Source: Myotis daubentonii
Taxonomy: Eukaryota; Chordata; Mammalia; Chiroptera; Vespertilionidae
DNA length: 64,000 nt
NCBI RefSeq assembly: GCF_963259705.1
Contig: NC_081844.1
Span: 50,887,501 to 50,951,500 of the forward strand
Direction of reading: 5' to 3'
Shown here one piece after another: positions 24,410 to 37,179 of this stretch. The notes beneath the pieces are model-generated. The model was given only the letters and a program-made list of their open reading frames with translations. It made no database searches and was not told the origin of the DNA. Every line of letters starts with the position of its first letter. Position 1 is the stretch's first letter. The translations under genes and the position numbers were made by a program.

Positions 24410-24870
24410 AAAAACTTTGACCCAGTAACCTCTCCTTTAATAATCTATCCTGTAAAAATCTGAAATGTAAAAAATGGTTTTACATAAAAAGATTTTCAAT
24501 ATGTAACTTATATTAGCAAAACCTTAGATGTTACCTAAACAGTGCCATAGAAGGAAGCTGGCTCAGTGCTGAGAATGGTGGAATAAATAACCATTAACTT
24601 TATAATAATTATTAAAAAGTTGATGTTACTCTAAGTTACTTATTTAAGTTACTATACTATTTACTTCAAAAGCAGCATATAAAATTATGTGTATACTATT
24701 TTCTCAAATATACCAGGTATTACGGAGAAAAGATAAAGTGAAATATACTCAAGTGCTAATTATGGTTTTATTTCAGTGGTGAAATCTCAGGTGTACTTTT
24801 TTCTAAGCATCTGGAATTTATACAATAACATTAATTTTATAAATTAAAAACAAAATGAACAGACGAACTC
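24410..24870 (+). mobile_element. Old L1 (L1M) 3' fragment
   Basis: Order of diverged L1 blocks: ttgacccagtaacctctcc, aatctatcctgtaaaaatct, cttagatgttacctaaacag, then a 'gtggtgaaatctcaggtg' 3' part. No intact frame. Confidence 0.5.
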
Positions 24871-25084
24871 TTGGGCTTTCTTTAGTGCCAAAATGATGTT
24901 CTTTGCTGTCAAGAAGACTTCCTTAGGTCTCCCTAACAGATGTCATTGCTTCTGTTTTCCAACTCCAAGCTCTACGGTGTATCTCTCTCCTGGTATATTT
25001 CAGTCTACTTTGAACCAGAGATAAGAGTATAATTGTCTTACCATGCCTAACCCAAATTATTCTATTTTGTCCGCTGCTATGTAG

Positions 25085-25408
25085 GAAACATTCGTTCAAG
25101 AAAATGGTCTAGTGCAGGCTGACAGCTATGAGGGTGGGGAGGGGCTGATGGGGGTAGGTGGAAGGATAGAACAAAACAAAAAGAGAAAAACTCAGGGGCA
25201 GAGACAACAGTGTGGTGACTGCCGGGATAAGGGGGGCAGGAGGAGGTAAAGGAGGGCATGAGCGGATAAATGGTGATGGATAGAGGCTTGATTTGGGGTG
25301 GAGAACACATCATACAGTGTACAGATGAGGTGTTGTGGAATTGTGCACCTGAAACCTGTATAATTTTGTTGACCTGTGTCACCCCAATACATTCAATAAA
25401 AAGAAAGA
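25085..25408 (+). mobile_element. L1 3' UTR fragment
   Basis: Same 3' terminus as 15765-16095: cacctgaaacctgtataatt, ttgacctgtgtcaccccaat, acattcaataaaaag. 5'-truncated copy of a bat L1. Confidence 0.85.
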
Positions 25409-25514
25409 GTAATCATTTGTTTAATGTATATTTTATTTTCTGTATCAAACCTATCCCTTTGTTGATGTTTTCAAAGAAAATTTTAAAGAAAATAATTTAA
25501 AAGTCAAATGGTAT

Positions 25515-25654
25515 AGCCCTGGCCAGTGTGGCTCAGTTGGTTGAGCATTATTCTGTGCACCAAAAGGTCACTAGTTGTATTCCTTGTCTGGGCACATGCC
25601 CAGGCTGTGGGCTTGATCCCTGGTAGGGGGCATGCAAGAGGCAGCGCATCGGTC

Positions 25655-25706
<52 letters not shown>

Positions 25707-25746
25707 TCTCTTCCTTTCTCTCTCAAATAAGTAAAAAATATTTTTA
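25515..25746 (+). mobile_element. VES SINE with long (TC)n
   Basis: Head agccctggccagtgtggctc, expanded TC run at about 25653-25703, A-rich tail. Flanks aagtcaaatggtat (25501-25514) and aaatcaaatagtat (25747-25760) are a diverged target-site duplication. The dinucleotide expansion makes low-complexity frames on both strands. Confidence 0.95.
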
Positions 25747-26139
25747 AAATCAAATAGTATATATTTATAGTAATTTAAGAAATTTTACCAGTGCCTATTT
25801 TTCTTTGCCTATAATATCAAAATTCATCAGACTGATTTCCTCTTAAGGAGTTTTTATGATAACTGAAACTGAAGGGTGCAAATATGGGAAAATACATGTA
25901 AAAATTCACTGTGAGTAATGAACATATCAATTATAATTATATGTGCTCTTCATTTTACTTAGTTATCTGACTGATCTTCAACTTCATTATTCCTTCTAAG
26001 TCATCCTACTATGTATTAAAGGACAAAGGAAAGGGTGAGTGTTTTCTAACTAGGAAGAAGGGCTATTCCTACTCCCTAGAAGTTATTCATATTTTTGTAT
26101 TTTACATTACATAAATACAAGAATGTATCATTTTATTTT

Positions 26140-26320
26140 AATTTAAAAAATTTTTTAATTGACAAAACCAAGTGCTGGTGATAACGTGAAGCAACTGGGA
26201 CTTTCATATATTACAAGTAAGAATACAAAAAACATTATAACCACATGGAAAACAAGTTTGGCAGCTTCTGATAAATTAAACATACTTCTAATTCTTCACC
26301 AAGTTTTCAGGCTTAAGCAC
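26140..26320 (+). mobile_element. Possible old L1 fragment
   Basis: Resembles the end of L1 ORF2: a 'tgctggtgataacgtgaagc' and 'gggactttcatatattac' pair followed by a 'ggcagcttctgataaa' block. Diverged. Confidence 0.5.
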
Positions 26321-26627
26321 TCATTTGAAATATTTCCCACTGGTTTTAATGCATGCATAAATTTAAGCATATTATTTTCTGCTTTCAATCTTTCCTTACC
26401 CTGAGTAAATTTCAAAATCATGCCACCCAGCAGGGAGGTTTTTATGACAATAGTTTTAGAAAAATCAAGAAATGGCAAGTGCAGGAGGAGTTTTACACCA
26501 ACTGTTACATAACACATTTCACACAACTAACTCAACCTCACCATTTATTATCTTCCCTTCTTTTGGTCTTACATTTTTTATATTCTTCTTGTTTTTCTCT
26601 CCCTTTCGCCCTTCTCTTTCACTTGAG

Positions 26628-26820
26628 CCAGTGATTCTCAATTCATGGTGTTCATCAGAATCACATGTAGACTTTTTAAAACAATACCTGGGCTCCATCG
26701 TGATTCTTCTGAATCAGCACGTGGACCTTGCATTTGGAAGTCTCAGAAATTCCACATGAGGTTGGCGCTCCTTGTGGATACTGATTTAGAATTTGCTTAG
26801 GGAAGCAAAGTTGAACCACT
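26628..26820 (+). mobile_element. MER5A-type hAT fossil
   Basis: Starts ccagtgattctcaattcatgg, then catcagaatcacatgtagac, then ttctgaatcagcacgtgga, ending gcaaagttgaaccact. This order is that of MER5A, an old Charlie-derived nonautonomous hAT. Confidence 0.8.
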
Positions 26821-26984
26821 AGTCCTACCCCACGCTGTAGGTATTGACGCCAACTCTGCAGGAACTACAAATCTGCTGTGAGCATTAACAGGTATATGTG
26901 CACAACTTTTTTAAGTAAACACCAATGTAGCTCAGGAAAGTGCAAGTATTGCCAAGAACAACTGTATGGTACTCTCTATTGACT

Positions 26985-27105
26985 ATAATTTACCAGCTCC
27001 TTACACGCATATTAATCTGCTCCCTAGCACCCATTCACATCAGCTTTTGAGCTTAGATTAGGATATTGTCTGGAATATAGCAGGTGCTCAATAATTCTTT
27101 TGTTT
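26985..27105 (+). mobile_element. L2 3' end
   Basis: Ends with gcaggtgctcaataattc, the usual L2 3' terminus. Short. Confidence 0.55.
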
Positions 27106-28270
27106 GTGTTGATTTATTTAAACTTATTTTACACTTACATTGCATAGATTTAACTACTTATAATTCTTTTCAAGCCTCCCTCAAGCTATGTGTGTATAGC
27201 TAAAGCTGCAAATGTAATTCTGACTTGGACACTCTAAAAATGGGTTTTGCAATAAAACTGTGTTCTCTAACTATGGCTGAGAGGCCCTGCACTCAGAAAA
27301 CACATCACCTATATCTACCCTGTTACCCAACTGTACCTTCTACACCTCCAACCAATGAACAACAAAATTAGTCTTCTATAACCCACATTTAGACTTTAAA
27401 AATGCACTCTAGTTGTATTATTTAATCTAAAATTTTAAGCACAAATATTAATAGATAGCCTTAAGTCACCATAGAATAAGTTGTTTTGAGTTGCTACATT
27501 TGGGACTAATTTGTTATGCAGCAATAAATAATACATGCTACTATGATTACTTTTGGTAAAGAGTTTGAATGTACATTTACTTTTATTTTTCAGTGTATTG
27601 ATTTGTGAGATAATAATGAGGCATTAATTCAAACAAACATAATACTGAACTTTCAGAATCTCTTTCCAAGGATTATCAGAATAATGCTAACCCTGAAAGC
27701 ACTGCTAATTAGAAATACAACAACAACACATATATTAAAATGCAACACAAATGCTTAAGGAATCCTACTTTCTCTGTACAACTCACCTAGCTTAGTAAAC
27801 AAGTTGTGAAGGAACATAAAAGTCTGAGACTTAAAGGGAGGAACAAAAGGAAATGATATCTTTTCTTCAGCTTATCAAATTCTGTACAAATTCTGTCTCC
27901 ACTACAAATTCTATGCTGCTTTGATGGAGAAAGAAAAAGCAGAAAAGAGGTTCTTAAAAGAAGAAGGGAAAAAATAATTTTTAGGTGGAATAAAAGTACA
28001 GATCTCCCAATCCAGTCCCCACAGAAGTATCTCCCATAGCATTCCTGACATAGCATAGGACAGCTCCTTCTTTCACTTCCATTGCTGAAGAAGTAGTCAA
28101 TTTATTTTTTTAAAAAACATCCTAAAATTTAGAATCCTCAGTGGTTAGATTAACATGTCATCTTTGTTAACATGTCATCTTTGAAATCTAGCAAAGATGA
28201 GTGAAGAGAACACTCTGAAGGGCCGGACTCACATATCCTAAGAGGGATAACAGAGCTAGAGCTATAAATG
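27106..28270. other. AT-rich unannotated DNA
   Basis: No recognised gene. A small 17-bp direct duplication, taacatgtcatctttg twice, lies at about 28151-28184. Confidence 0.4.
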
Positions 28271-28284
28271 ACTGTAGACATTTT

Positions 28285-28498
28285 TTAAAAATATATTTTA
28301 TTGATTTTTTACAGAGAGGAAGGGAGAGGGATAGTTAGAAACATCAGTGAGAGAGAAACATCAATTCAGCTGCCTCTTGCACGCCCCCTACTGGGGATGT
28401 GCCCTCAATCCAGATACATGCCCTTGACCTGAATCAAACCTGGGACCCTTCAGTCCGCAGGCTGATGCTCTATCCGCTGAGCCAAACCAGCTAGGGCA
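28285..28498 (-). mobile_element. VES SINE, reverse
   Basis: Reverse complement VES ending gccaaaccagctagggc. Perfect 14-bp target-site duplication actgtagacatttt at 28271-28284 and 28499-28512. Confidence 0.96.
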
Positions 28499-28512
28499 AC
28501 TGTAGACATTTT

Positions 28513-29846
28513 GATATGCAGGATAGGACCACGAGCTGAAGATTGAAATCCGTGGCTTGAGACCACATGTCCTGTCTTTTGCTCCCAGCTCTCAACCCAA
28601 ATTACACATAACCAATATTAAGTCATCAAAAGAGTGTATTCTCTTCTTCTATATGGTTTTCCCAGAAACTCTTATATGACAGGCAGACTCACAAAGGTAT
28701 GTGAGAGTAGTACATTTTGACAGGAGAATAAGTTCTTAAATCTTTAATCAACTCTACGTTCAGGCTCTTATGACTGATTATGAACAACTTCTATGCTTTA
28801 ATTATGCACTTACAATGAAAATGACTGAATGACCTCTAGTCATATAATCAAAAAAGGTCTTGATTTAACTCATATAACAATATTGTAAAATGTATAATAA
28901 GATGACTAACCAATGAGAAATTTGGGAACCAAGTCACCATATTATTTCATTTACATGGAATCTATTCTAAAGGAAAAAAGGCAGCCACTTACATGATGAG
29001 CTTGATTAGCTCACAAAGAACAAAGTCAGTACTAATTTTAGTAAAAGCTAATTTCAATCAAGCAACACATTTTTATTCATCTTTTGGCTCTAATCACTGT
29101 CTTCACTTGAATGTTGAACAAAAATGATTGCTAATTTTTGAAGGTTAAGATAAAAATTATCATCCTACACGTATGCCCATTGCATTACACCACAAGTTCC
29201 TCACAATTCTTAAATATTATTCCTGGGACTATGTTTTTCTTATAATTTAGTTACTGCATGAATATTATAAATTGAATTTCAAATTAGATGGCCAATTATT
29301 TCTGAAATATTTTTTAAATGACAATTTATGCTTACCCATCTTAAATATCTATTTCTGGAATGTCTCCATCCACTGAGTTCTATTAATGACATTATGAATG
29401 AATTTGAAGTAGACAACCTCTGGGAAACTCACACTGAACTTCTCTCCTATCTAAAATTACAATGAAGGATAAAACTTACATTCTGGGTGCTATAGAATGG
29501 TTTAAAGGTTAGTTATTAATATCTGATAAACAATAGAAAAATATTTTATTCATCAGCCTTTTAATACCATTATCTAAAGTCTTATAATATCTGTATACAC
29601 TAAATAAACTACACATGGTGCATGCCTACAAGGATATGATACAACACTTACGTATCTTTTCTATGACCCACTTTGCCAGAAACTTCACAATCATGTGAAT
29701 AAGAGATGATCATAAAAACAATAAACCCTTAATCTATTACCTTGTTTTGAACAGTGAACTTATTTTATTGGCATGTCTATGACAGTTATAATCAATGACC
29801 AAGCAGGGTTTCAGCCAACGTGTCCTTTTGCCTTGACAACATGTGT
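28513..29846. other. AT-rich unannotated DNA
   Basis: No gene or clear repeat. Confidence 0.4.
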
Positions 29847-29848
29847 TA

Positions 29849-29966
29849 CAGTCATCCTCCTTTATCCACGGTTTTACTTTCCATGGTTTCAGTTACCCAC
29901 CATCAGAACAGGTCTGAAAATATCACAGTATTTTGTGTGTGTGTATGTGTGTGTGTGTGTGAGAGG

Positions 29967-30005
<39 letters not shown>

Positions 30006-30228
30006 CATGTGCACATAACTTTTATTACAGTATATTGTTATAATTGTTCTATTTTATTATTAGTCGTTGTTAATCTCTCACCATGTATAATTTATAAATT
30101 AAACTTTATCAGAAGTATGTATGTATGTACAGGAAAAATTATAGTATATATAGGGATTAATACTATCTGTGGTTTCAGGCATCAAATGAGGGTCTTGGAA
30201 CATATCCTCACATAAGGAGTGACTACTG
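29849..30228 (+). mobile_element. Tigger-type DNA transposon
   Basis: Ends cagtcatcctcctttatcc and aaggagtgactactg are inverted, with TA on both sides (29847-29848 and 30229-30230), the pogo/mariner target duplication. A GT and GA microsatellite (29935-30002) has expanded inside it and creates spurious frames. Confidence 0.8.
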
Positions 30229-30230
30229 TA

Positions 30231-31526
30231 CTTTAATGTACTTCTAAGGGAGACAGTTGAAATGGTGAAATTTTATAATGAATTTACTTGAAATAAGCTT
30301 TTTCAAGTTATACCCTGATGTTAAAACTAATTCTGCTTAATCTCTTAAACCCAAGAAATATACAATGAAAATGATGTGATTACAAAGCAGCATTACAGCT
30401 TAAACCAAAGACAGATACAGAATTAAAAAAAAAAAAAGATTTTCAGTGTCAGATAAAATGGGGAAAGTTTCCACTTAAACTACCTTCAGCAGAGTGTGTA
30501 TTTACCTCAGCAACTAAATATCTGCTCAGCAGTGTTACTGAGTTAAACAGATTCTGATAGCTTTTGCCAAGACCTGATAAAGAGAAAAAATGTGCTTTCA
30601 AACCAAAATGAGCTTTATTATAGCTTAAATCAAGCTGAGGTATCTATACTTCTGTAAAACTCTATTCAGGTTTTTTTTTCTGCTACAATATATCTTTAAT
30701 CTCCCTTCCTTCACACCCCTTTCTCCTCACGTGCCTTGAATAAGGCCATTCTCTAAAACTTTTCCTCTAGACTTAATCTTTCTCTCTCCTAACCCAGTTT
30801 CCTCATGTGCACATTGTAAACTTCCCAAGAAAATATTCTTGATTATATCCAACTTCCTGTCTTCTCTATATAGGAGGACTGTGGAAATAGTACCCATTTC
30901 CCCGAACCTCAAATTCCAAATCTTAGATCTTGCTATAGAACAAAAAATACACAAAAACATCAACTCATGCTTTGGAATTTTACTTCATATTAGCCTAAAT
31001 GTCTTAGGTCCACTGGAAGAGTATATATATATCTCAGGAAAATTTTGAACTTAACATAAAATTTAGTCCTGTTTTCTCCTAGTGCGGTAAGTGCTGAGAC
31101 CCAGAAACTCCTCATGAATTTTAAGTTGAGTTTACTTGTTAAGTTCTAGTTTAATTTCTTTGTTGCTCTTCTTTCTCCACCAAGAATATAGGAAACTATT
31201 AGCGAAAAAACCCAGTGATCCACAGAATTTGGCATAAAGAAAATACATTTATTCTTTTTGCCTCCTTCCTCCACTTCACATCCTGGCCATGTATTCTATT
31301 TCTTTTATTCTGTTGTCTGTATCCTATTTTTATATATTCATTGTTTCCGGATATCTATGTAGCAATGTCCTCAGGACTAGCATCTTCCTGGTGGTCTGAG
31401 AATTCTGGAATTTCAGTACTAAAGCTTGTTCCAATTACCCCTTCTTACAAATTGCATGGATCAATACCAGCTAAGATACATTTAAATGCTTGATCCAAAG
31501 TAGTGATAATAACATGCATTATTTAT
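30231..31526. other. Unannotated DNA
   Basis: No gene or recognised family. Confidence 0.4.
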
Positions 31527-31740
31527 TGTTTCATAACAAATTAGTCCCAATTTTATTGGCTTAAAACAACATGCATTACTTATCTCACAGACTTTCTGAG
31601 GGTGGAGAAGTTGGGAGTGGCTTACTTAGCTAAGTGGTCTGGCTGGAGCCTCTGAGTTCGCAGTCTTCATCTGATCTCCTGTCTTCAATCATTTCCACTT
31701 TCTTATCACAGAAGTAATCCACTTAACCTTCATTTGGTTT
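31527..31740 (+). mobile_element. Old interspersed repeat, LTR-like
   Basis: Pattern cataacaaattagtcccaa, ggcttaaaacaacatgcat, cttatctcacagactttctg matches a common old mammalian repeat. The same family lies at 42165. I cannot name the subfamily. Confidence 0.5.
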
Positions 31741-32468
31741 ATTAAATGCCTGTTAAACTGATGAACAGTCTGTGCCTATGTTAAATTCTCAGAAGGATCT
31801 AAATTAAATAGTAAGCATGCTGTCCTGTGTTGAGTCCTATAACTCAAACAAGGTTTACTTTCACTAACCGTGTGAACTCTCTTTGGGGGGCAGCAGAGGC
31901 ATAGAGATAAGGAGGTTGTTCTCAATAATTTATATTCTCTAGCTCCTACAAAAACTACTATAAAGTTCACTGCCCTGAAATATTTTTGCTTCTCTGTAGG
32001 TTTTATAGCTGATGATATAAACAGTAACATTATCTCAGATGTTTACAGGAAAAAATATGCAGCTGAAAAAATAAAACAGAAGGCTTAGGAAACATTAAGG
32101 AATTTTGTCCATAATGATCAAATTTTAGAAATGAATTTGTACTAAAGATACGAATTCAGGTAGAGAAAAGACACGTACCAATATTATATTGTCTGTGGCA
32201 TATAAGGTGATAAAAACATTTAAAATATGTTTTAAGATGTTGTTTAAGAATCATTTTTTGAATACACAACCACTTTTAATGGCTCATAATCTGATAGAAC
32301 CATAACAATTGAATAAATTATTATAAAATTTCTTCTAAATTATCAGTTTGAGTTTTTCTGGAAAGATAATAAAATGCATTTTCTTTGCTTCAATATAGAA
32401 ACTTATAAAAACATTTTATTAATTATCATGTGCCCCATCAAAAAATATATCATGGCAGAATAAAACAC
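31741..32468. other. AT-rich unannotated DNA
   Basis: Nothing recognised. Confidence 0.4.
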
Positions 32469-32487
32469 AGAACTAAGAAATATTTTA

Positions 32488-32713
32488 TTTTATTTTATTA
32501 AATATATTTTATTGATTTTTTTATAGAGAGAAAAGGAGAGGGATAGAGAGTTAGAAACATCGATGAGAGAGAAACATTGATTCAGCTGCCTCCTACACAC
32601 TCTCTACTGGGGATGTGCCTGCAACCAAGGTACATGCCCTTGACCAGAATCGAACCTGGGACTCTTCAGTCCGCAGGCCGACGCTCTATCCACTGAGCCA
32701 AACTGGTTAGGGC
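32488..32713 (-). mobile_element. VES SINE, reverse
   Basis: Reverse VES ending ccaaactggttagggc. Perfect 19-bp target-site duplication agaactaagaaatatttta at 32469-32487 and 32714-32732. The length and perfection of the duplication imply a relatively young insertion. Confidence 0.97.
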
Positions 32714-32789
32714 AGAACTAAGAAATATTTTAAAGAATTATCAACATCCCATTTTAATAATCTATTTAAATGTGGACTACTTAAAAATA

Positions 32790-33420
32790 CAGTCAGTTCT
32801 TGTCATTTTCAGTGGTTATCTTATAAACAATCACTGTGAACAATGAATTAGCAAATACTGAACCACTGTTTCTGGGGAAATACTGGGTTAGGTCCCTGCG
32901 AGTATCTGGTCACATTTCCATCAATTGATCAATGAATAACTTTGTTTTATGTCTGTTTCTGTTGACAGACACCTTATTGAATACATATTGTTGCTTCATT
33001 AACTGTAAACCCACAATTAACAGCACTATAACCCATGCCTGAATGACACATCTAATAAATATGCATATTTTCTCTATAAGACTCAGCACAGCTTTCTTGC
33101 ACTTGGAAATGCTAGATAGCACTTCAGCACTATGCGTGGGGCCAGGTTAAACAGTGAAATCAACAAAATGCAGAAAAGTGTGGAAAATGTGGCACTAAAT
33201 AGACTGCAGAAAAGGAGACTTGTTCACAGAATGGGACCAAAGCAGAGGGCAAAATCCCCGTGTTTGATCTCACAGGGAACATGTGCATCAGTGATTCAAA
33301 TGTGTTCCCCTGCGCATGTGGACAACAGTTAAAGTGCTGAGGCTATTGTTTTTGGAGTTACAAATAAATGTTAGTGAGTAGGTAAATTTATAATTACAGA
33401 ATCTGTGAATAGTGGCTGAG
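32790..33420 (+). mobile_element. Old repeat, probable DNA transposon
   Basis: Blocks such as gaacaatgaattagcaaata, gggttaggtccctgcgagta, ccttattgaatacatattgt and cagcactatgcgtgggg follow an old mammalian repeat I recognise by order but cannot name. A 66-codon frame at 33132-33332 lies inside it and is not a gene. Confidence 0.45.
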
Positions 33421-33696
33421 CTTGAATACATTTCAAATGATAACTTTGAAACTTAAAGACAGCAATCTCTTTCTGACTCCTACAAACCAGGTTAATTTGA
33501 TACAATGCTGACAAATGATTCTCCGATTCGAGCCTCCTCCACTTCACTGGTCAGTGTTTACCCTGTTAGTTAGCCACACGCCAGTAAAGCTTCACCTTGA
33601 CTTTCACTTTGACTCGCCACCTTTCTATCTCCCATGTGGTTCTTCAATTTATAAGCCCAAGCACTTTAAAAATAACATATGTATTATTATAAATCA

Positions 33697-33896
33697 ATAT
33701 ATATATAATTGATTTCAGAGAGGAAGGGAGAAGGAGAGAGAGATAGAAACATCAATGACAAGAGAGAATCATTGATTGGCTGCCTCCTGCTGGGGATCAA
33801 GCCCACAGCAAAGGCATGTACCCCTGACTGGAATTGAACACAGGACCCTTTAGTCCACAGGCTGATGCTTTATCACTGAGCCAAACCACCTAAGGT
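33697..33896 (-). mobile_element. VES SINE, reverse
   Basis: Reverse VES from gatttcagagaggaaggg to gccaaaccacctaagg. No obvious target duplication. Confidence 0.88.
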
Positions 33897-34080
33897 CCAA
33901 CTCTCTATCATCTAGAACAACATTTTCTTAGACCATGTTATGTTATTTAGCAAGTTTTCCTTTTCTTTCTGTTGTATTTAGAAATCTTTGAATAAATCAC
34001 ATCTCTGATGACATGACTCCATCTCCCTATTAGCCCTTAATTCTTAAAAAATCTGGCCAATGAGTACATACAAAATCCAA

Positions 34081-34331
34081 TCTATACATATAAAAGGCTA
34101 ATATGCAAAGCGTCCCCTGGGAGTTCAACTGAGAGACCAGGAGTTCGATCACTTGCTATGAGGTGCGCTGACCACCAAGGGGCGGTGTGGAAAGAAGGAA
34201 GGCCCCAGCTGGCAGCCGGCAGCCAGGGAAGGAAAGTCCTGACCGGCAGCCTGAAGGTCTAGATCAGCCCTGATCACCCACCAGGCCTAGGGACCCTACC
34301 CATGCATGAAATTCATGCACCTGGCCTCTAG
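34081..34331 (+). mobile_element. Helitron, 251 bp
   Basis: Starts TCTATACATATAAAAGGC after A34080, ends gcatgaaattcatgc hairpin then CTGGCCTCTAG, followed by T34332. The 15-bp hairpin is a perfect palindrome apart from its centre. Nonautonomous. Confidence 0.95.
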
Positions 34332-34539
34332 TTAAATTTATATTCTTCACTGACACTGGACCTCTTTTTCACCAAATCTGATGATTTGGGCTTAACTCTC
34401 ATTTAACATGAAACACCTTACTGCCACTCTTCAATGCTTTTGATCACTCCATGAATCCTGCCTTTCTTGCTTGTTTTACACTGTTCTATATTGCTGCTGT
34501 TTCTCTCTGTAACCATCTTTTCTTGTTCTTCTTTCCCAC

Positions 34540-34991
34540 TGTTAGCAGGTATTTCTAACATCGGGGATATTCAAACATTTTACAACCTGGAAATAAATTC
34601 CTAGGCCCAAGGTGGAGCCTCTCCTGCCCAGCATGCCACGTCAGCAAACTGAACTTTTGTGTTCCTAACGCTCTGTTTGACTATGAAAGGTGGTCAGTTC
34701 AGTCAGCCAATCCCCAATGCCAAGCCAACTCTGGGCTTTATATGTACTTCCTTGTTCTGTGATCTTTCTAAATAAGACCAGGTGTGCAACCCCAGCCAAT
34801 CACGCCCTGTTTCTGCATTGCCTCTGCTAATGCTCTATAAAACTCACTCTTGCCCCAAATCCCTGGGGAAGAGTGCTCCATTGCTCATGAGGCACTGAAC
34901 GCCCCCCCCCCCAATCCATGAACTGTTTTCTCTTGAATAAAGAACATCAAACTTGGGACTAAATTGTTTTAGTGTTGTCTTTTGACTACAA
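34540..34991 (+). mobile_element. Solo LTR, endogenous retrovirus (ERV1-like)
   Basis: Starts TGTTAGCAGG. It has a promoter-like ctctataaaact (34831-34842) and a poly-A signal in cttgaataaagaac (about 34934). It is flanked by cccac at 34535-34539 and 34992-34996, a possible 5-bp duplication, although the right end reads acaa rather than the expected CA. No internal viral genes. Class assignment is from LTR architecture only. Confidence 0.75.
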
Positions 34992-35042
34992 CCCACAATA
35001 TCAAATAGATTTTACATCATTACTTAGTACACGCGTGCGCGT

Positions 35043-35072
<30 letters not shown>
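35043..35072. repeat. (CA)n microsatellite
   Basis: About 15 CA units, preceded by an alternating cgcgtgcgcgtg purine-pyrimidine run from about 35029. Confidence 0.95.
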
Positions 35073-35077
<5 letters not shown>

Positions 35078-35646
35078 TAAAAATAATTGAAATAAGTTTA
35101 TAAAATAATTCTTCTCCTTATTAATTGCATAGCACTCTGATATCAGGTTTCTATTCTATTATATTTATCAAGATTAATAAACAGAAATCTCAATTAAATT
35201 GGAATTGGGAGGGCCTATAGGGGGAGTTCTCATACTCTACACTCATTGTCAATTACCCCCGACCAGGGAAAGATGTACTTTCCATCTCCAGCAGGAATAC
35301 ATTTTTCTATTACACTATTCCTTTGATTCTACTTCATAAAATAAGCCACAACACTGCCATTCTCCACAGCATTTTCTCAATCAATTGAGATTTTGATTTC
35401 CGGCAACTGTCATCAGTTTAGCTCAAATTCACTCAAAAATTCTCTACAGGTTTGGACCTTTCTTACACAAACTAAAAGGGGATTTGAAAATATTTGTAAA
35501 GCATAATATTACAATTGAAGATGAAAACAGAGTTACTGAGATTTTATAAAAACAAGCCATGTCTTTCATGAAATAATGTGTATTTAGAAACATATGAAGT
35601 ATAACCTTAATTAGCCAAATTCTAGTCAAATTTGCTACTTCATATA

Positions 35647-35767
35647 GAGTGGGGCAAAATTAGGTTTACAGTTGTTCATATGGAAAGTAATACAATAATT
35701 AACAAATAATAATACAAGAATAAACTCTGTATTTCACTCACAGCTGTAAATCTCCTTTTACCCACCT
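35647..35767. mobile_element. Mariner-type MITE, 121 bp
   Basis: Ends gagtggggcaaaattaggtt and aatctccttttacccacc form imperfect inverted repeats. TA precedes the left end. No coding capacity. The right-flank TA is not preserved. Confidence 0.6.
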
Positions 35768-36585
35768 TGCATTTCTGGTTAATTGAGGGATTTCTAGTAG
35801 TGTCAAACCTTTTCTTTTATAAAGCTTTCCTGTCATCCTTCTTAATTTGCAGCCTGAGGTTCTATCTAAAATGGATAGCACTAAAAGTGACTAAGTTCTG
35901 AATGAAGGGCAAAGTGGCTGTGTCATGATCTAAATACATTAACTTTATTGCAAGAACTTTGGAACATCCATTTCATTTGGATAACGATAGAATTTCACTT
36001 ATTTATTAATGCCTGCTTGTATGCCAGTAACTTGAAGCCTTTTACTGTAGTTTTAAAAAACATTATTTTTAAATTTGACAATAGTCCAATTTTTTATTAT
36101 TATTATTATGAGGCCGGTATTTGAGAAGTTTTTAAAAACTTCAGTAGGGTGTAGAAAAAGAGGCATCCCTACAGATCTTCTTTATCACATGGTTAGAATG
36201 TACTGGTAGGTAGGCAGTCCTTAACGTCTTTGCTTTTCCTGCTGGATTGTAGTGTTCAGCTTGCTTTTTCAGGGAGCAATACATTCCCAGTAATTCAAAC
36301 ATGTTTTGAGCACAAGAAAGTGTTTTGACAAAATCTGAAAATGCCTTGTACTTAGAGACTTTGGTAACCCATCTACGTCATGATCTCTTCAAGATTTCCA
36401 GTTATAAACCTATGACATTGTAAGTAAGCACCGATGCTACAAAGACTATCTCTTGAAAATTTGAAATCTCATAGAATTCCTTTTTAAAAGATGTGTGTAT
36501 GTCATTCTTTTTTCCATTTCTTAGACCTCACTAGAAAATTCACAGAATTTACTATTTATTTTATATTGATGAAATATTTCTGACA
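35768..36585. other. Unannotated DNA
   Basis: No gene or recognised repeat. Confidence 0.4.
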
Positions 36586-36600
36586 GCAAGAAAGCATTCT

Positions 36601-36810
36601 ATTTTTTAAATCATTTTAAACTTCACTCAAGGATATGTTTTATTGATTTGAGAGAGAGAGAGAGAGACCTCAATATGAAAGAGAAACATCCATCCCAATG
36701 AGACTGAACTTGCAACCTAGGTATGTGCCCTGAGCAGAAATTAAGTCTGCAACCTTGCAACCTTTTGGTGTATGGGACGACGCTCCAACCAACTGAGCCA
36801 CCCAGCCAGG
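36601..36810 (-). mobile_element. VES SINE, reverse
   Basis: Reverse VES ending gccacccagccaggg. Target duplication gcaagaaagcattct (36586-36600) versus gcaagaacacattct (36811-36825), two mismatches. A SPIN element lies directly beside it. Confidence 0.93.
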
Positions 36811-36829
36811 GCAAGAACACATTCTAAAT

Positions 36830-37052
36830 CAGTGGTTCTCAACCTTCCTAATGCCTCAACCCTTTAATACAGTTCTTCATGTTGTGGTGACCCCCAATTT
36901 CATTGTTACAAATTGAACATAATTAAAGCATAGTGATTAATCACAAAAACAATATGTAATTATATATGTGTTTTCTGATGGTCTTAGGTGACCCCTGTGA
37001 AAGGGTTGTTTGACCTCCAAAGGGGTGGTGACCCACAGGTTGAGAACCACTG
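36830..37052 (-). mobile_element. SPIN hAT, 223 bp, right-block-deleted form
   Basis: Nonautonomous SPIN with ends cagtggttctcaacc and ttgagaaccactg and a perfect 8-bp target duplication ttctaaat (36822-36829 and 37053-37060). Contrasted with the long copies at 50070 and 53136, it lacks the block containing 'gttatgaatcgtaatg' and keeps the block 'agcatagtgattaatcac'. Confidence 0.97.
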
Positions 37053-37179
37053 TTCTAAATTGAATACTATTATTACCTAACAGAAAGCATTTCTTTCCTC
37101 CATATCTTGCATTGATACATACATGTTTAAATACAGCAAGAGAGCATCTTTGCTTTAAACATTTTGGTAATTCATTATC

